Positions 18,827-29,738 are shown, numbered from the stretch's first letter. The stretch is 64,000 nt of DNA from Ruegeria arenilitoris (GCF_013035425.1 NZ_WQHX01000003.1:625453-689452), one strand, 5' to 3'. The notes: generated by a model not told the origin, from the letters alone. Translations and numbers: made by a program.

Positions 18827-19789
18827 CTATGTCAGCTTGTTCCAACCAAGAAGGCAAATAATCTGAGTGGCAGCATGTGCTCCTGCAACCGCGGTTGCAC
18901 CAGATGTGTCAAACGGAGGCGAGACTTCAACAACGTCCCCACCCTTTATATTAATGCCAGCGACGTCACGAAGAATGATTTGGGCTTGAATGGAACTGAG
19001 CCCTCCCCAAACAGGGGTGCCGGTTCCTGGTGCAAAGGCTGGATCAAGGCAGTCAATGTCAAAGCTGAGGTAAACTGGATGGCCACCTAGAATGCCTTTG
19101 ATCTTTTTTGCAACTGCGGCTGGTCCGGCCTCATAAACTTCACGCGCGTCGATGATATTCACCCCAAGCGTATCTTCATTATTGGTCCGTATGCCGACTT
19201 GAACCGACCGGGCTGGGTCCACAATCCCTGACTTAACTGCTTTGTAAAACATGGTTCCATGATCCACACGTTCCATGTTGTCATCTGCCCATGTGTCAGT
19301 ATGAGCGTCGAATTGAAGCAAGGACATCGGTCCGAATTTCTCGGCATAAGCCTTCAAAATCGGGAAGCTGATGTAGTGATCACCGCCCAAGGTGACGGAC
19401 GCGACATTGGCCTCCAATATGGTTCGGATATGGTTTGTCAAAGTGTCAGGAAAGTCAGGAATATTTGCATAATCGAAAGCGATGTCGCCATAGTCAACGA
19501 TTGCCAAGTCGCTCAAAGCATTGAAAGGCCAGCCATAAGGCTCATCAGGCGATTGCAATGTACTGGCCTCACGGATCGCACGTGGACCTAGCCGCGTGCC
19601 TGGGCGATTGGTAACGGCCTGATCAAAAGGCACACCTGTAACTGCAATATCCACCCCGGCCAGATCTTTGGTGTAAAGGCGGCGTAGAAACGAAGTTGCC
19701 CCGCCGAACGTGTTTTCATGAGACAACCCCTTTAGCTCGGGATTGGTGAATGCCTCGTCCACGAATTTCTTAGAATCTTCTAGTGACAT
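18827..19789 (-). CDS. speB: agmatinase
   Basis: A 320-residue ureohydrolase expected to convert agmatine to putrescine and urea. Metal-binding motifs are GGDHY, DAHTDT and DIDCLDPAFAPGTGTP, and ITGVPFDQA-type and NRPGTRLGP segments match SpeB. It is distinct in sequence from the downstream guanidinobutyrase-like enzyme, so the pair is not a recent duplication. A structured leader precedes it (see 19815-19917). Divergent from mazG. Confidence 0.88.
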   Translation of the reverse strand: MSLEDSKKFVDEAFTNPELKGLSHENTFGGATSFLRRLYTKDLAGVDIAVTGVPFDQAVTNRPGTRLGPRAIREASTLQSPDEPYGWPFNALSDLAIVDYGDIAFDYANIPDFPDTLTNHIRTILEANVASVTLGGDHYISFPILKAYAEKFGPMSLLQFDAHTDTWADDNMERVDHGTMFYKAVKSGIVDPARSVQVGIRTNNEDTLGVNIIDAREVYEAGPAAVAKKIKGILGGHPVYLSFDIDCLDPAFAPGTGTPVWGGLSSIQAQIILRDVAGINIKGGDVVEVSPPFDTSGATAVAGAHAATQIICLLGWNKLT

Positions 19790-19814
19790 TTCCCTAGGGT
19801 CCTATTCATCTGTG

Positions 19815-19917
19815 AAATCAGCCCGAAGGCTGTACGCTTTTGCCCAGCTGCGTTGGGTTTCTGAAACCGACGGCTTCGACCTCATCGAAAAAGTTGCATC
19901 CCGGGGCGACGCAACTT
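19815..19917 (-). promoter_or_regulatory. Candidate structured 5' leader of the agmatinase gene
   Basis: Read on the minus strand, this leader holds several inverted repeats in series. The first is AAGTTGC/GCAACTT (19917-19891) followed by a T-run. Then come GGTTTC/AAACC, CCCA/TGGG, and finally CAGCC-TTCG-GGCTG, a UUCG-capped hairpin about 25-40 nt before the start codon. The first hairpin plus T-run resembles an intrinsic terminator placed ahead of the gene, as in an attenuator. It matches no riboswitch I recognise. Confidence 0.35.
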
Positions 19918-20054
19918 AGCGAGTTATCCTGGTATGTCGATGACCTACAAACGGCCGCGTTGTTTGCAATTCGGCTCAAGACGGGCATCAAAGCTGGACT
20001 CCTGATCTTTACTGCGGAATTGATGCATCTGACACCGGAACGAAAGGGTTCGCA

Positions 20055-20912
20055 ATGGTTGAAAATCCGCTGATCCACGACAGCGAAGCAGGTATCGAGC
20101 GTCTATTGGAAATTATGCGCCGCCTGCGTGATCCGAAAACCGGTTGTCCGTGGGACATTGAACAAGACTTTTCCACTATTGCGCCTTACACGATCGAAGA
20201 AGCATACGAGGTAGCAGACGCTATCGACCGGCAGGCTTGGGACGAACTGAAAGGTGAACTGGGTGACTTGCTATTCCAATCGGTTTTCCATGCCCAAATG
20301 GCTGAAGAAGCGGGACATTTCACCTTTCAAGACGTCGTGCGCACAATGTCGGACAAGATGGTTACGCGCCATCCGCATGTGTTCGGCCATGAGTCTCGAG
20401 AAAAATCTGCCGATCAACAGACGCGCGACTGGGAAACCATTAAAGCGGCGGAGCGTGCAGGCAAGGAACAGAAGGGCGCGTTGGACGGTGTCGCCGCCAA
20501 TCTGCCTGCCCTTCTTCGAGCGCATAAGCTGCAAAAACGGGCGGCGCGTGTGGGCTTTGATTGGCCAGACACCAGCCATGTGCTGGCCAAAATCACCGAA
20601 GAGGCAGCCGAACTCGAGGAAGCCCGGAACAGCATGGATTCGGATGCTCTCGAAGACGAATTCGGCGATCTTTTGTTTGTAATTGTGAACCTTGGCCGCC
20701 ATCTGGGGATCGAACCCGAAGCGGCCTTGCGCCGAACCAATGCCAAGTTCACCCGTAGGTTCGAACAGGTCGAGGCGAGACTGGCCGATCACGGAAAGAT
20801 GCCTTCAGACAGCACGTTAGAAGAAATGGATGCGCTTTGGGATGAGGTGAAAACCGAAGAGCATCGCGCCAACGGCAAACTCCCGCCTGTGCAGGCGATA
20901 TCCGACGCTTGA
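20055..20912 (+). CDS. mazG: nucleoside triphosphate pyrophosphohydrolase
   Basis: MazG hydrolyses NTPs to NMP and pyrophosphate. The 285-residue protein is the full two-domain form. The N-terminal domain has CPWDIEQDFSTIAPYTIEEAYE (about 31-52) and ELGDLLFQSVFHAQ; the C-terminal domain has EEAAELEEAR and EFGDLLFVIVNLGRH. EExxE metal-binding patterns are present in both. It is divergent from speB across a 265-bp region and followed by a nucleoside hydrolase gene. Confidence 0.95.
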   Translation: MVENPLIHDSEAGIERLLEIMRRLRDPKTGCPWDIEQDFSTIAPYTIEEAYEVADAIDRQAWDELKGELGDLLFQSVFHAQMAEEAGHFTFQDVVRTMSDKMVTRHPHVFGHESREKSADQQTRDWETIKAAERAGKEQKGALDGVAANLPALLRAHKLQKRAARVGFDWPDTSHVLAKITEEAAELEEARNSMDSDALEDEFGDLLFVIVNLGRHLGIEPEAALRRTNAKFTRRFEQVEARLADHGKMPSDSTLEEMDALWDEVKTEEHRANGKLPPVQAISDA

Positions 20913-20975
20913 ACAGACTGGACAAGAACGATGGCACTTGCGAGTGTCCGCCCTTCAAGACCCCGGAGACAAAGC

Positions 20976-21917
20976 ATGGCACCGCGCAAAATCATCATAG
21001 ATACCGACCCCGGACAAGACGACGCCGTCGCAATCCTTTTAGCGCTGGCAAGCCCGGAGGAAATCGAGGTTCTCGGCATCACCGCTGTGGCAGGTAATGT
21101 GCCACTGGAACTTACCGCTAAGAATGCGCGAATTGTTTGTGAACTTGCTGATCATACCCACATTCCTGTTTATGCAGGGTGCGATCGTCCCCTGAACCGT
21201 GAGTTGGTGACGGCTGAGCATGTTCATGGCAAAACTGGCCTTGATGGACCAGTCCTACCAGATCCGCAGATGCCGCTGGTAGATGGACATGCGGTTGATT
21301 TTATTATCGAAACACTGCGTGTGCATGAGTCGGGGACTGTTACACTTTGCCCGCTGGGTCCACTGACGAATATCGCCACGGCCTTTCAAAAGGCCCCGGA
21401 TATCGTCGACCGCGTTCAGGAAATCGTACTTATGGGAGGGGCTTATTTTGAAGTTGGCAACATTACCCCTGCCGCCGAATTCAATATTTACGTTGACCCA
21501 GAAGCGGCTGAAGTTGTGTTCAATTCAGGTGCGCACATTGTAGTCATGCCGCTGGATGTCACCCACGATGCGCTGGTTACACAACAACGAAATGAGGCCT
21601 TTCGCGCCTTGAATTCAAAAGTCGGGCACGCTGTGGCTGAGATGACCGATTTTTTCGAGAGGTTCGACAAGGAAAAATACGGCTCTGAAGGGGCGCCATT
21701 ACATGACCCATGTGTCACAGCCTATCTGATACGGCCCGACCTTTTTTCGGGCCGACATATCAATGTGCAGATCGAAACCCAGTCTGAATTGACGATGGGA
21801 ATGACAGTGGCCGACTGGTGGCGCGTAACCAAACATCCACCGAACGCAATGTTCATGGGTGAAGTGGATGCCGAGGGTTTTTTTGCACTGCTTACAGAAC
21901 GGCTGGCGCGACTATGA
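20976..21917 (+). CDS. inosine-uridine preferring nucleoside hydrolase family protein
   Basis: A 313-residue calcium-dependent hydrolase that cleaves ribonucleosides to base and ribose. The N-terminal aspartate cluster DTDPGQDDA (8-16) binds calcium and ribose, and the C-terminal HDPCVTAYL supplies another ligand. The start at 20976 has GGAG 8 nt upstream; the longer frame lacks a site. It overlaps the downstream GNAT gene by 4 nt. Base preference is not determined. Confidence 0.9.
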   Translation: MAPRKIIIDTDPGQDDAVAILLALASPEEIEVLGITAVAGNVPLELTAKNARIVCELADHTHIPVYAGCDRPLNRELVTAEHVHGKTGLDGPVLPDPQMPLVDGHAVDFIIETLRVHESGTVTLCPLGPLTNIATAFQKAPDIVDRVQEIVLMGGAYFEVGNITPAAEFNIYVDPEAAEVVFNSGAHIVVMPLDVTHDALVTQQRNEAFRALNSKVGHAVAEMTDFFERFDKEKYGSEGAPLHDPCVTAYLIRPDLFSGRHINVQIETQSELTMGMTVADWWRVTKHPPNAMFMGEVDAEGFFALLTERLARL

Positions 21918-22363
21918 GCGCCGCGTTGAAGCTTGCCCGCCCAGAAGACTTAAATCGCTTGATGGACCTGGTAACAGCTTTCCACGCCGAGCACGGCATC
22001 GACCAGGACCAAGACAAACAGCAAAAGGCGATTCTGCCCTTACTGGAAGGTATTCCGCATGGATGCATCTACTTGATCGGTCCAAGCCGCGCACCTCTAG
22101 GGTACATAATCATAACTTTCGGCTGGTCAGTAGAATTTGGCGGAATGGATGCATTTGTCGACGAGATTTACATTCGGCCTGCTGTCCGCGGACGCGGTAT
22201 CGCCACCGAAGTTTTGCACGACCTCCCCAAAGCACTGTCAGGAGCCGGGTTGACGGCTTTGCACCTGGAAGTGGATCGCGCCAACGAAACTGCGCAAAGC
22301 CTTTATCTACGTTCGGGTTTCAAACCTCGTGACCGTTATATGCTAATGAGCAAAAGGTTTTAG
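21914..22363 (+). CDS. GNAT-family N-acetyltransferase
   Basis: A 149-residue acetyltransferase. The acetyl-CoA binding motif is VDEIYIRPAVRGRGIATEVL (about 76-95), followed by ALHLEVDRANETAQSLYLRSGFK, both typical of GNAT. The substrate is unknown. Its start overlaps the nucleoside hydrolase stop (ATGA), so the two are co-translated. Confidence 0.85.
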   Translation: MSAALKLARPEDLNRLMDLVTAFHAEHGIDQDQDKQQKAILPLLEGIPHGCIYLIGPSRAPLGYIIITFGWSVEFGGMDAFVDEIYIRPAVRGRGIATEVLHDLPKALSGAGLTALHLEVDRANETAQSLYLRSGFKPRDRYMLMSKRF

Positions 22364-22527
22364 CGAGATTCACCGCGGAATATTAGACCCGGATTGTACA
22401 TTTCCTGAACTGGATCATTTTGCGACACCTCCATGCCTGTTATCGGATAGGTGCCTGGACCTGCACAAGCGGTCAGAATTCCAACGGAAAGCATTGAAAT
22501 TACGAGAAGGATTCTTGAAGCAGACAT
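22360..22527 (-). CDS. Small lipoprotein
   Basis: A 55-residue predicted lipoprotein. The signal peptide ends in the lipobox LTAC, so Cys21 would be lipidated, leaving a mature tail of about 35 residues. The ATG at 22527 is preceded by AAGGAG at 7-nt spacing, supporting a real gene. It is convergent with the GNAT gene with a 4-nt overlap. Function unknown. Confidence 0.7.
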   Translation of the reverse strand: MSASRILLVISMLSVGILTACAGPGTYPITGMEVSQNDPVQEMYNPGLIFRGESR

Positions 22528-22659
22528 CGCGTTCTCCTTTCTGCAATACATTCAGAATAAACGATCCAAGCTTAGTCAAATAGGAACAAGTTCACACATA
22601 ATCGCTCGATAGGAAGAATATTTTGAACAAATCCGGTAATTCGTACTCTTTGGCCTAAG

Positions 22660-22977
22660 TCACAAACAATTCTGCTTCATTGCCCGCTCCATTCTGCTGA
22701 ATTGCTTACTGACGCGATCCGGATTTGGTAGCTGCTTTAACTTTTCGGTATTGTTGTTGCCTGTGTACCAAGCATCAAAAAGCAGTTCTTTAATGTCGTC
22801 GTCCAGAACCTGATCGGCAACCTGGTAGGTACACAGGCACTCCTCCATCGTGATCTGGCCGCTGGGATCATCCGCAACCATCCGCTCGCATACTGCTTCG
22901 GGCGGGGGGCCGGCCAAAGTTGCCTGGGGAAGAAGGTAAAGGGCCGTAAACCCCAATATTCGCTTCATCGTAGTCAT
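22660..22977 (-). CDS. Small exported cysteine-containing protein
   Basis: A 105-residue protein with an N-terminal signal peptide (about 1-22, cleaved near LAG). The mature domain carries cysteines in AVCERM, ECLCTY and the penultimate position, and looks helical. An alternative start at the fourth codon (22968) is possible. No family is recognised. It is a stand-alone gene between the small lipoprotein and eno. Confidence 0.65.
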   Translation of the reverse strand: MTTMKRILGFTALYLLPQATLAGPPPEAVCERMVADDPSGQITMEECLCTYQVADQVLDDDIKELLFDAWYTGNNNTEKLKQLPNPDRVSKQFSRMERAMKQNCL

Positions 22978-23132
22978 CTAAATGTCCTCGAAATGAATTG
23001 TTAATCGTGTTCCAGGTAAGAATGGTTCCTATATCAAAGCGGCTAACTTCAAGTGTACCGAAATATTTCCGCAGCAGCCAATCTTCTCAGAAGTTTTCGG
23101 GATTGCAGGTCCATTTCCGCTGAGACGCGAAC

Positions 23133-23170
23133 AATAAAAAACCGGCCCCGCACGTGCACGGGCCGGTTTC
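23133..23170 (-). terminator. Intrinsic terminator of eno
   Basis: On the minus strand AAACCGGCCC pairs with a GGGCCGGTTT arm across a short loop, followed by a run of T residues ending near 23133. It sits 20 nt past the eno stop. Confidence 0.85.
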
Positions 23171-23190
23171 TCGATGAGAAATAAATTAGA

Positions 23191-24504
<1,314 letters not shown>

Positions 24505-24613
24505 TCATAGCACCACCGGGCGAAAAGTAAACCAGCTTTGTTATCGCTAACATCAACACATTCCGACCGTTTGCGGTAGCAACATGCCGATTGCTCTTTC
24601 CCGCAACGAGCCG

Positions 24614-25531
24614 TCAGCCCGAAACCAAGAACGCTTGCGCCAGCTTGCGCTCGCGAAAATACGTGTACATCCCAGACCCAATAATCAACACCGCACCGGT
24701 CAAAGTCAGAAAATCCGGACGCTCACCAAACATGAGCATTCCTGCAGCGATCGAAAAAACCAATCTGGTGTTGCGGAAGGGTGTCAAGGCCGAGGCCTCT
24801 CCTGTCCGCATGGCAACCACGATTCCGCAATATCCCAATACTCCGAACCCGATTGCGCCAATGTAGAACCCGATCTGGTCAGATTGGATCGGAGTGAATG
24901 GTTGAGCAGAGAATGTCGCCAAAATCACACCAATTACACCGACTGCAACATAGGCTTGCAAAGCAACAACAGACGTAGCCACGCGACTATCCAGTTTACG
25001 TGTGATGAGGTCGCGTGCGGCAATGGCGACCACGCTCGCAACAACGAAAAGAGCCTCGGGCTGAAAGCCCGCCAGTCCGGGTCGGATGATTATCATGACA
25101 CCAATAAACCCGACACCAATCGCGCACCAACGACGCCATCCAACCTGTTCGCCCAAAAAAAGAGCCGCACCCATAGTTACCGCTAAAGGCGTCGCCTGAA
25201 ACACCGCCGCTACGGTTGACAGTTCGACCACCGCCAACGCGGTCACGAAAGCAATAGCACCGAGGCCTTCGGAAGCCGCCCGGGCCAAAGGCAAAACTTG
25301 CCACGCCATAGGGTCGAAGATTCGCTTGCGTGTCGCAATGGACAATGCCGTCAATAAAAGCCCACAGACCACGCCCAAAACAACCATGATCTGCCCTGTT
25401 GAAACGCTATCCAGCAAACGCTTGATAAACATGTCTTCAAGCGAAAAGGCCGCCATAGAAGCGACGATCAGCAATATGCCTTTTACATTGTCCATCAAAG
25501 TGCCCAAGTTGTTATGCCTAGAATCCGACAT
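24614..25531 (-). CDS. DMT-family (EamA) transporter
   Basis: A 305-residue inner-membrane protein with about ten hydrophobic helices in two EamA repeats, similar in design to the transporter at the left end of the window but not a close copy. The conserved VAAVFQATPLAV loop and GEQVGWRRW are DMT-like. Start may be 25531 or 25495; neither has a strong ribosome binding site. Substrate unknown. Confidence 0.85.
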   Translation of the reverse strand: MSDSRHNNLGTLMDNVKGILLIVASMAAFSLEDMFIKRLLDSVSTGQIMVVLGVVCGLLLTALSIATRKRIFDPMAWQVLPLARAASEGLGAIAFVTALAVVELSTVAAVFQATPLAVTMGAALFLGEQVGWRRWCAIGVGFIGVMIIIRPGLAGFQPEALFVVASVVAIAARDLITRKLDSRVATSVVALQAYVAVGVIGVILATFSAQPFTPIQSDQIGFYIGAIGFGVLGYCGIVVAMRTGEASALTPFRNTRLVFSIAAGMLMFGERPDFLTLTGAVLIIGSGMYTYFRERKLAQAFLVSG

Positions 25532-25630
25532 CTCAGGGGCACAAGAACCTTATATGGCAAAATGCGACAAGCGGTATTGCAGCGAGCTCAATGAATTAAA
25601 ATGATGCTACCCATCGCTTTTCTCAATGAA

Positions 25631-26044
25631 TCAATCCTTGTCCAGCGGTACACCGTAAAGTTCCAACCGATGGCCCTTTAACTTATACCCCAGCTTGGCT
25701 GCGATTTTTTCCTGCAAGGCTTCTATTTCAGGATCCACGAACTCGATCACTTCGCCGGACTGCACGTCAATCAAATGGTCATGGTGATCGCGTTCCGCAT
25801 CTTCGTACCGGGCGCGACCGTCGCCGAATTCCAAGCGCTCGAGAATCCCTGCCTCTTCAAACAGTTTAACCGTGCGATAAACAGTCGCGATGGATATTCC
25901 TGAATCCTCAGCAGAAGCACGGGCGTAAAGTTCCTCGACATCCGGGTGATCCTCGCTCTGCTGTAGCACATGCGCAATGGTTCGGCGTTGACCTGTCATA
26001 CGAAGGCCTTTGGCTTCGCAACGGGCGATGATCGTGTCGGACAT
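25631..26044 (-). CDS. Fur-family metalloregulator (Fur/Mur type)
   Basis: A 137-residue DNA-binding metal sensor. The winged helix covers about 1-80 (VYRTVKLFEEAGIL), followed by the metal site HHDHLIDV and the helix EIEALQEKIAAKLGY. The C-terminal zinc-binding CxxC pairs of classical Fur are absent, as in alphaproteobacterial Mur proteins that respond to manganese. Iron or manganese specificity cannot be fixed from sequence. Confidence 0.88.
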   Translation of the reverse strand: MSDTIIARCEAKGLRMTGQRRTIAHVLQQSEDHPDVEELYARASAEDSGISIATVYRTVKLFEEAGILERLEFGDGRARYEDAERDHHDHLIDVQSGEVIEFVDPEIEALQEKIAAKLGYKLKGHRLELYGVPLDKD

Positions 26045-26131
26045 TCGGATCCTCGGGATTATTCGGGATTCTGTCTTAATATGTATGTTCTGGTTTCACC
26101 ACAGTCGATTTCGATCGCGTCCACCAGAAGT

Positions 26132-26836
26132 TCATGGGCCTCTTTTTAGATCCGCCCATACTGGCAGATGATCCGAAGCGATATGCGCGGGTCGGGCATC
26201 ATGCACGCCATGTCCGCTGGCCTCTAGGCCCTGCCCCAAGGCTATGCGGTCCAAAGCGCCAAGCGGCTGAGCCGCAGGAAAGCTGGGTACGGGTGGCAGA
26301 AACTGCATATCTGGGGCCAAATGATCAAGAACGGGTTGACGCGACCACTCATTAAAATCCCCGGCCCAAACGGTCGGCATCTGATCCAAATCGGCATCAA
26401 AGCGTCGGATATGGGTGATTTGCTGTCGGCGCGACGCGTGAAGCAGGCCCAAGTGCATTCCCATTACCCGCAGCGGTCCTATCTGGGTTTCAAACTCTAC
26501 CCTCACGGCGCCGCGAGGTTCGAAGCCCGGCAGTTCATGATGGCCGGTTTCCCTCACCTCAATGCCCTGCCCTCTCCAAATGACCGCATTGCCATGCCAA
26601 CCCAGGCTGCCTGCCCCGCCCAGGTCAACGATCTGCCAACCCGCCTCGTCCAGCATGAAATGCGGAAGGGCAGCCGGACGCGGGGGTAATCGTTTATCAG
26701 CCTCTTGCAGAACGACAATATCCGCCTGCAATCCATCCAGCACTTGCATGATACGCTGCGGCTGTCGGCGAAAATCAAGGCCAACGCATTTTTGGATATT
26801 GTAGCTGGCCAGTCGCAAAGTCGGCGCAGACGTCAT
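26132..26836 (-). CDS. endonuclease/exonuclease/phosphatase (EEP) family protein
   Basis: A 234-residue metal-dependent phosphoesterase. Motifs are ASYNIQKCVG, VLQEAD, AGDFNEW and the terminal SDHLPVWADL, giving the Asn, Glu, Asp-Asn and Asp-His catalytic residues of the fold. No signal peptide is visible. Substrate could be nucleic acid or a phospho-metabolite. The start at 26836 is preferred because homology begins there. Confidence 0.85.
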   Translation of the reverse strand: MTSAPTLRLASYNIQKCVGLDFRRQPQRIMQVLDGLQADIVVLQEADKRLPPRPAALPHFMLDEAGWQIVDLGGAGSLGWHGNAVIWRGQGIEVRETGHHELPGFEPRGAVRVEFETQIGPLRVMGMHLGLLHASRRQQITHIRRFDADLDQMPTVWAGDFNEWSRQPVLDHLAPDMQFLPPVPSFPAAQPLGALDRIALGQGLEASGHGVHDARPAHIASDHLPVWADLKRGP

Positions 26837-26918
26837 TTGGGCACAAGTTCCGTTCTGAATAGTTTCCACAAAATGTCGCAGATTTTACCCCCGCAGTGAA
26901 TACCAACCGAAGCCCTGA

Positions 26919-28337
26919 CTAAGTTCCGCAAAACGTCGCCTGAACAATTTCATTTTCGGTAGGAGGGCGTTTTAGATCAGCTGCCTCAGGGTTATCGCTG
27001 TATGGATGAGCCAGAACTGAATTTAACCGGTGGAACAGAGTGTAGTCGCCTTGCACTGCTGCTTCGATCATTTCTTCTACACGGTGATTGCGCGGTATGA
27101 ACGCTGGATTTACCTTCAACATCACGCTTGATGGGCCTTCTTCGTGACGAATTCGTTGCCTCCAGCTTTCAGACCAGTCATCGAAAACATTAGGGTCAGT
27201 GAACTGATCGCGCGCTTGCTCGGTGCCAAGCGCCCGGAATGTATTGGTGAAGTCGGCTTGATTGTTTGCCATCCTGGTCAAGAGGCCGGAAATAAGTTCC
27301 AAATCCCCGTCTTTTTGGTTCGTCAGACCAATCTTTGCACGAAAGCGATCAAGCCACTTTTGCTGGAGTAAATCTGGCATAGCGTGAACAATACCTGTCG
27401 CCTCCTCAACAGCGGCCTCTTTGTCTGGCATTTGCTGGATCAAAGCAGTCGCCAGTTGAGCTATGTTCCAAACGGCGATGTCCGGCTGGTTCGCGTAGGC
27501 ATAACGCCCCATTTGGTCAATCGAGCTGAAAACGGTGTTTGGATGGTAACTGTCCATGAACGCGCAAGGGCCATAATCGATTGTCTCACCAGCTATCGAG
27601 CAGTTGTCGGTGTTCATTACCCCGTGAATAAAGCCAACGCCCATCCAGAGTGTAATCAAGTTTACCTGCGCATCCCGGACGGACCGCAGCAACCCCATTG
27701 GTCCGTCGGCATCAGGATAGTGGCGCGATACGGCATATTCCGTCAGTTTTTGCAGACTGTCCAATTGCCCGCGGGCCGCAAAAACCTGAAACGTACCAAC
27801 CCGAAGATGGCTTTGGGCCACGCGGGTCAGAACAGCTCCGGGTAGCGGGCGTTCGCGCAGCACAAATTCGCCTGTTTCCACCGCAGCCAATGCGCGCGTC
27901 GTCGGAATACCCAATCCGTGCATTGCTTCGGACACAACATATTCACGCAAAACCGGTCCCAGCCACGCTCGACCATCACCTTGTCGGGAAAACGGAGTGG
28001 GTCCTGATCCCTTCAGTTGGATGTCCCGTCGAACCCCGTCTGATCCAACTGTTTCACCCAGCAACACGGCGCGACCATCGCCTAATTGTGGGTTGTAGTG
28101 CCCAAACTGATGTCCTGAGTACAACTGGGCCAAAGGTTCGGCACCATCAGGAATTTTGTTTCCACCAAAAGCCTCGGCCATTTCCTGAACGTCCCCGGGC
28201 GATACCCCCATGATGCGCGCCAAATCGGCGTTAAAGGCAATAAGGCGGGGTGCCTGGACAGGCACAGGTGCTTGGCGCGCGTAAAATGCGTTCGGCAAAC
28301 GTGCATAACTGTTGTCAAATGGGATCGTTAGGGTCAT
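26919..28337 (-). CDS. selO: protein adenylyltransferase SelO (YdiU/UPF0061)
   Basis: A 472-residue pseudokinase that transfers AMP to protein hydroxyls. Conserved blocks are HQFGHYNPQLGDGRAVLLGE, LKGSGPTPFSR, REYVVSEAMHGLGIPTTRAL, GVMNTDN and DYGPCAFMD. The conserved C-terminal Cys, third from the end (CGT), matches the position of selenocysteine in animal SelO. It is divergent from the cupin gene with 86 bp between. Confidence 0.95.
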   Translation of the reverse strand: MTLTIPFDNSYARLPNAFYARQAPVPVQAPRLIAFNADLARIMGVSPGDVQEMAEAFGGNKIPDGAEPLAQLYSGHQFGHYNPQLGDGRAVLLGETVGSDGVRRDIQLKGSGPTPFSRQGDGRAWLGPVLREYVVSEAMHGLGIPTTRALAAVETGEFVLRERPLPGAVLTRVAQSHLRVGTFQVFAARGQLDSLQKLTEYAVSRHYPDADGPMGLLRSVRDAQVNLITLWMGVGFIHGVMNTDNCSIAGETIDYGPCAFMDSYHPNTVFSSIDQMGRYAYANQPDIAVWNIAQLATALIQQMPDKEAAVEEATGIVHAMPDLLQQKWLDRFRAKIGLTNQKDGDLELISGLLTRMANNQADFTNTFRALGTEQARDQFTDPNVFDDWSESWRQRIRHEEGPSSVMLKVNPAFIPRNHRVEEMIEAAVQGDYTLFHRLNSVLAHPYSDNPEAADLKRPPTENEIVQATFCGT

Positions 28338-28423
28338 GCAGTAAACATATGGTCCGGGGCTACAAATGCCATACCTGATAATGCAGCCTCGTGTATAAAC
28401 GCGACCATGCTAAAGAGCCCGAA

Positions 28424-28843
28424 ATGACAGCACAAGAAATCATCGAACGTCTGAACCTGCAACGTCATCCCGAAGGTGGCTGGTTTTCCGAAACATGGAG
28501 AGCTGATAATCCCGGTCGCGCAACTGGCACATGTATTTATTTTCTGCTGCAGGCGGGCGAGCGAAGCCACTGGCACAAGGTCGACGCCACCGAAATCTGG
28601 TTGTTTCACGTAGGGGCGCCGTTGATTTTGTCAATTAGCGAAACGGGTCAAGGCCCCGCACATGACCACGTTTTAACGCCAGACCTTGACCAAGGGTTCC
28701 CCCAATTGATTGTCCCAAAAAGTCATTGGCAAGCCGCACGCAGCACCGGGAAATATACGCTTGTCAGTTGTGCGGTTTCGCCTGGATTCGAATTCGGCGG
28801 CTTCGAACTGGCCAAACCAGATTTTGACATTCCGCGTGCTTAA
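28424..28843 (+). CDS. DUF985 cupin-family protein
   Basis: A 139-residue small beta-barrel protein of the DUF985/Cupin_5 family. Diagnostic segments are LQRHPEGGWFSETWR, SHWHKVDATEIWLFH and VSCAVSPGFEFGGFEL. The histidines in the second suggest a metal or small-ligand pocket. Function is not established for the family. The following desaturase starts 4 nt after its stop. Confidence 0.88.
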   Translation: MTAQEIIERLNLQRHPEGGWFSETWRADNPGRATGTCIYFLLQAGERSHWHKVDATEIWLFHVGAPLILSISETGQGPAHDHVLTPDLDQGFPQLIVPKSHWQAARSTGKYTLVSCAVSPGFEFGGFELAKPDFDIPRA

Positions 28844-28847
28844 ATCC

Positions 28848-29738
28848 ATGGATCATCGCGCCCTGATAGCCGCAATTCCTGCCGAAGCGAAAGATCAACT
28901 GCAGCTACGTTCAAACGTTGTTGGATTAAAGCACCTTGCTGCCTACCTTGCGCTACTGAGCTTAACCAGTACCGGCATTTTTCTAGAAATACCATTTTGG
29001 CCTCTGCTTATGTTGCCTCAAGGAATACTCTTGGTGTTTCTGTTCACGCTCAGCCATGAGTGTACCCATAAAACCCCATTCAAATCGGAATGGTTCAACG
29101 AAGTTGTGGGGCATTTTGTTTCTTTCCCAATCTGCCTGCCTTTTACATGGTTTCGGTATTTCCACCTTGCGCACCATAAGTGGACGAACCATCCGCAAAA
29201 GGATCCGGAACTGGGCGGCAAGCCCAGACCTGACAATTGGCGCAATATGTTCGTCTACCTCAGCGGGTGGCACTACTGGTCTGGTATGATGATTACGCTC
29301 GCCAAGAACGCGTTGGGCCAGATAGAAACTGAATACCTGCCAAAGCGTCGCTATCGCGAAATCAGGATCGAGGCCCGAATAATCTTGGTCTTATACGTGT
29401 TTGCGGGCTTTAGCTTGTTTTTCTCACCGGCGCTCTTTTATTTGTGGCTCGCGCCTGTACTTCTCGGCCAGCCGTTTCTACGCATTTATCTTTTAGCAGA
29501 GCATGGCCTATGCCCGCCAGTTGCCAACATGCTAGAAAATTCCCGAACCACATTCACCAATCAGGTGATCCGTTTTCTTGCCTGGAACATGCCCTATCAT
29601 GCGGAACACCACGCGTTTCCAAACGTTCCATTCCATCAGTTGCCTGAGCTTCACAAATGGACGCATCAGCATTTGAAGTCCACGTCTAATGGGTATTCGG
29701 AATTTACCGCTGATTATATGCACGCTCTGGAGCGCTGA
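28848..29738 (+). CDS. fatty acid desaturase family protein
   Basis: A 296-residue membrane di-iron enzyme. Histidine boxes are [17 protein letters not shown] and HAEHHAFPN, with hydrophobic segments between. It differs strongly from the desaturase at 974-1876 in spacing and sequence. The ATG at 28848 is used; a GTG at 28836 overlapping the cupin stop is an alternative. Substrate is unknown; relatives include lipid desaturases and carotenoid hydroxylases. Its 3' end overlaps convergent anmK by 35 nt. Confidence 0.85.
   Translation: MDHRALIAAIPAEAKDQLQLRSNVVGLKHLAAYLALLSLTSTGIFLEIPFWPLLMLPQGILLVFLFTLSHECTHKTPFKSEWFNEVVGHFVSFPICLPFTWFRYFHLAHHKWTNHPQKDPELGGKPRPDNWRNMFVYLSGWHYWSGMMITLAKNALGQIETEYLPKRRYREIRIEARIILVLYVFAGFSLFFSPALFYLWLAPVLLGQPFLRIYLLAEHGLCPPVANMLENSRTTFTNQVIRFLAWNMPYHAEHHAFPNVPFHQLPELHKWTHQHLKSTSNGYSEFTADYMHALER

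Noticed and set aside
19818..20078. 86-codon minus-strand frame before speB
   Set aside because: No ribosome binding site; it overlaps the mazG start and the structured leader.
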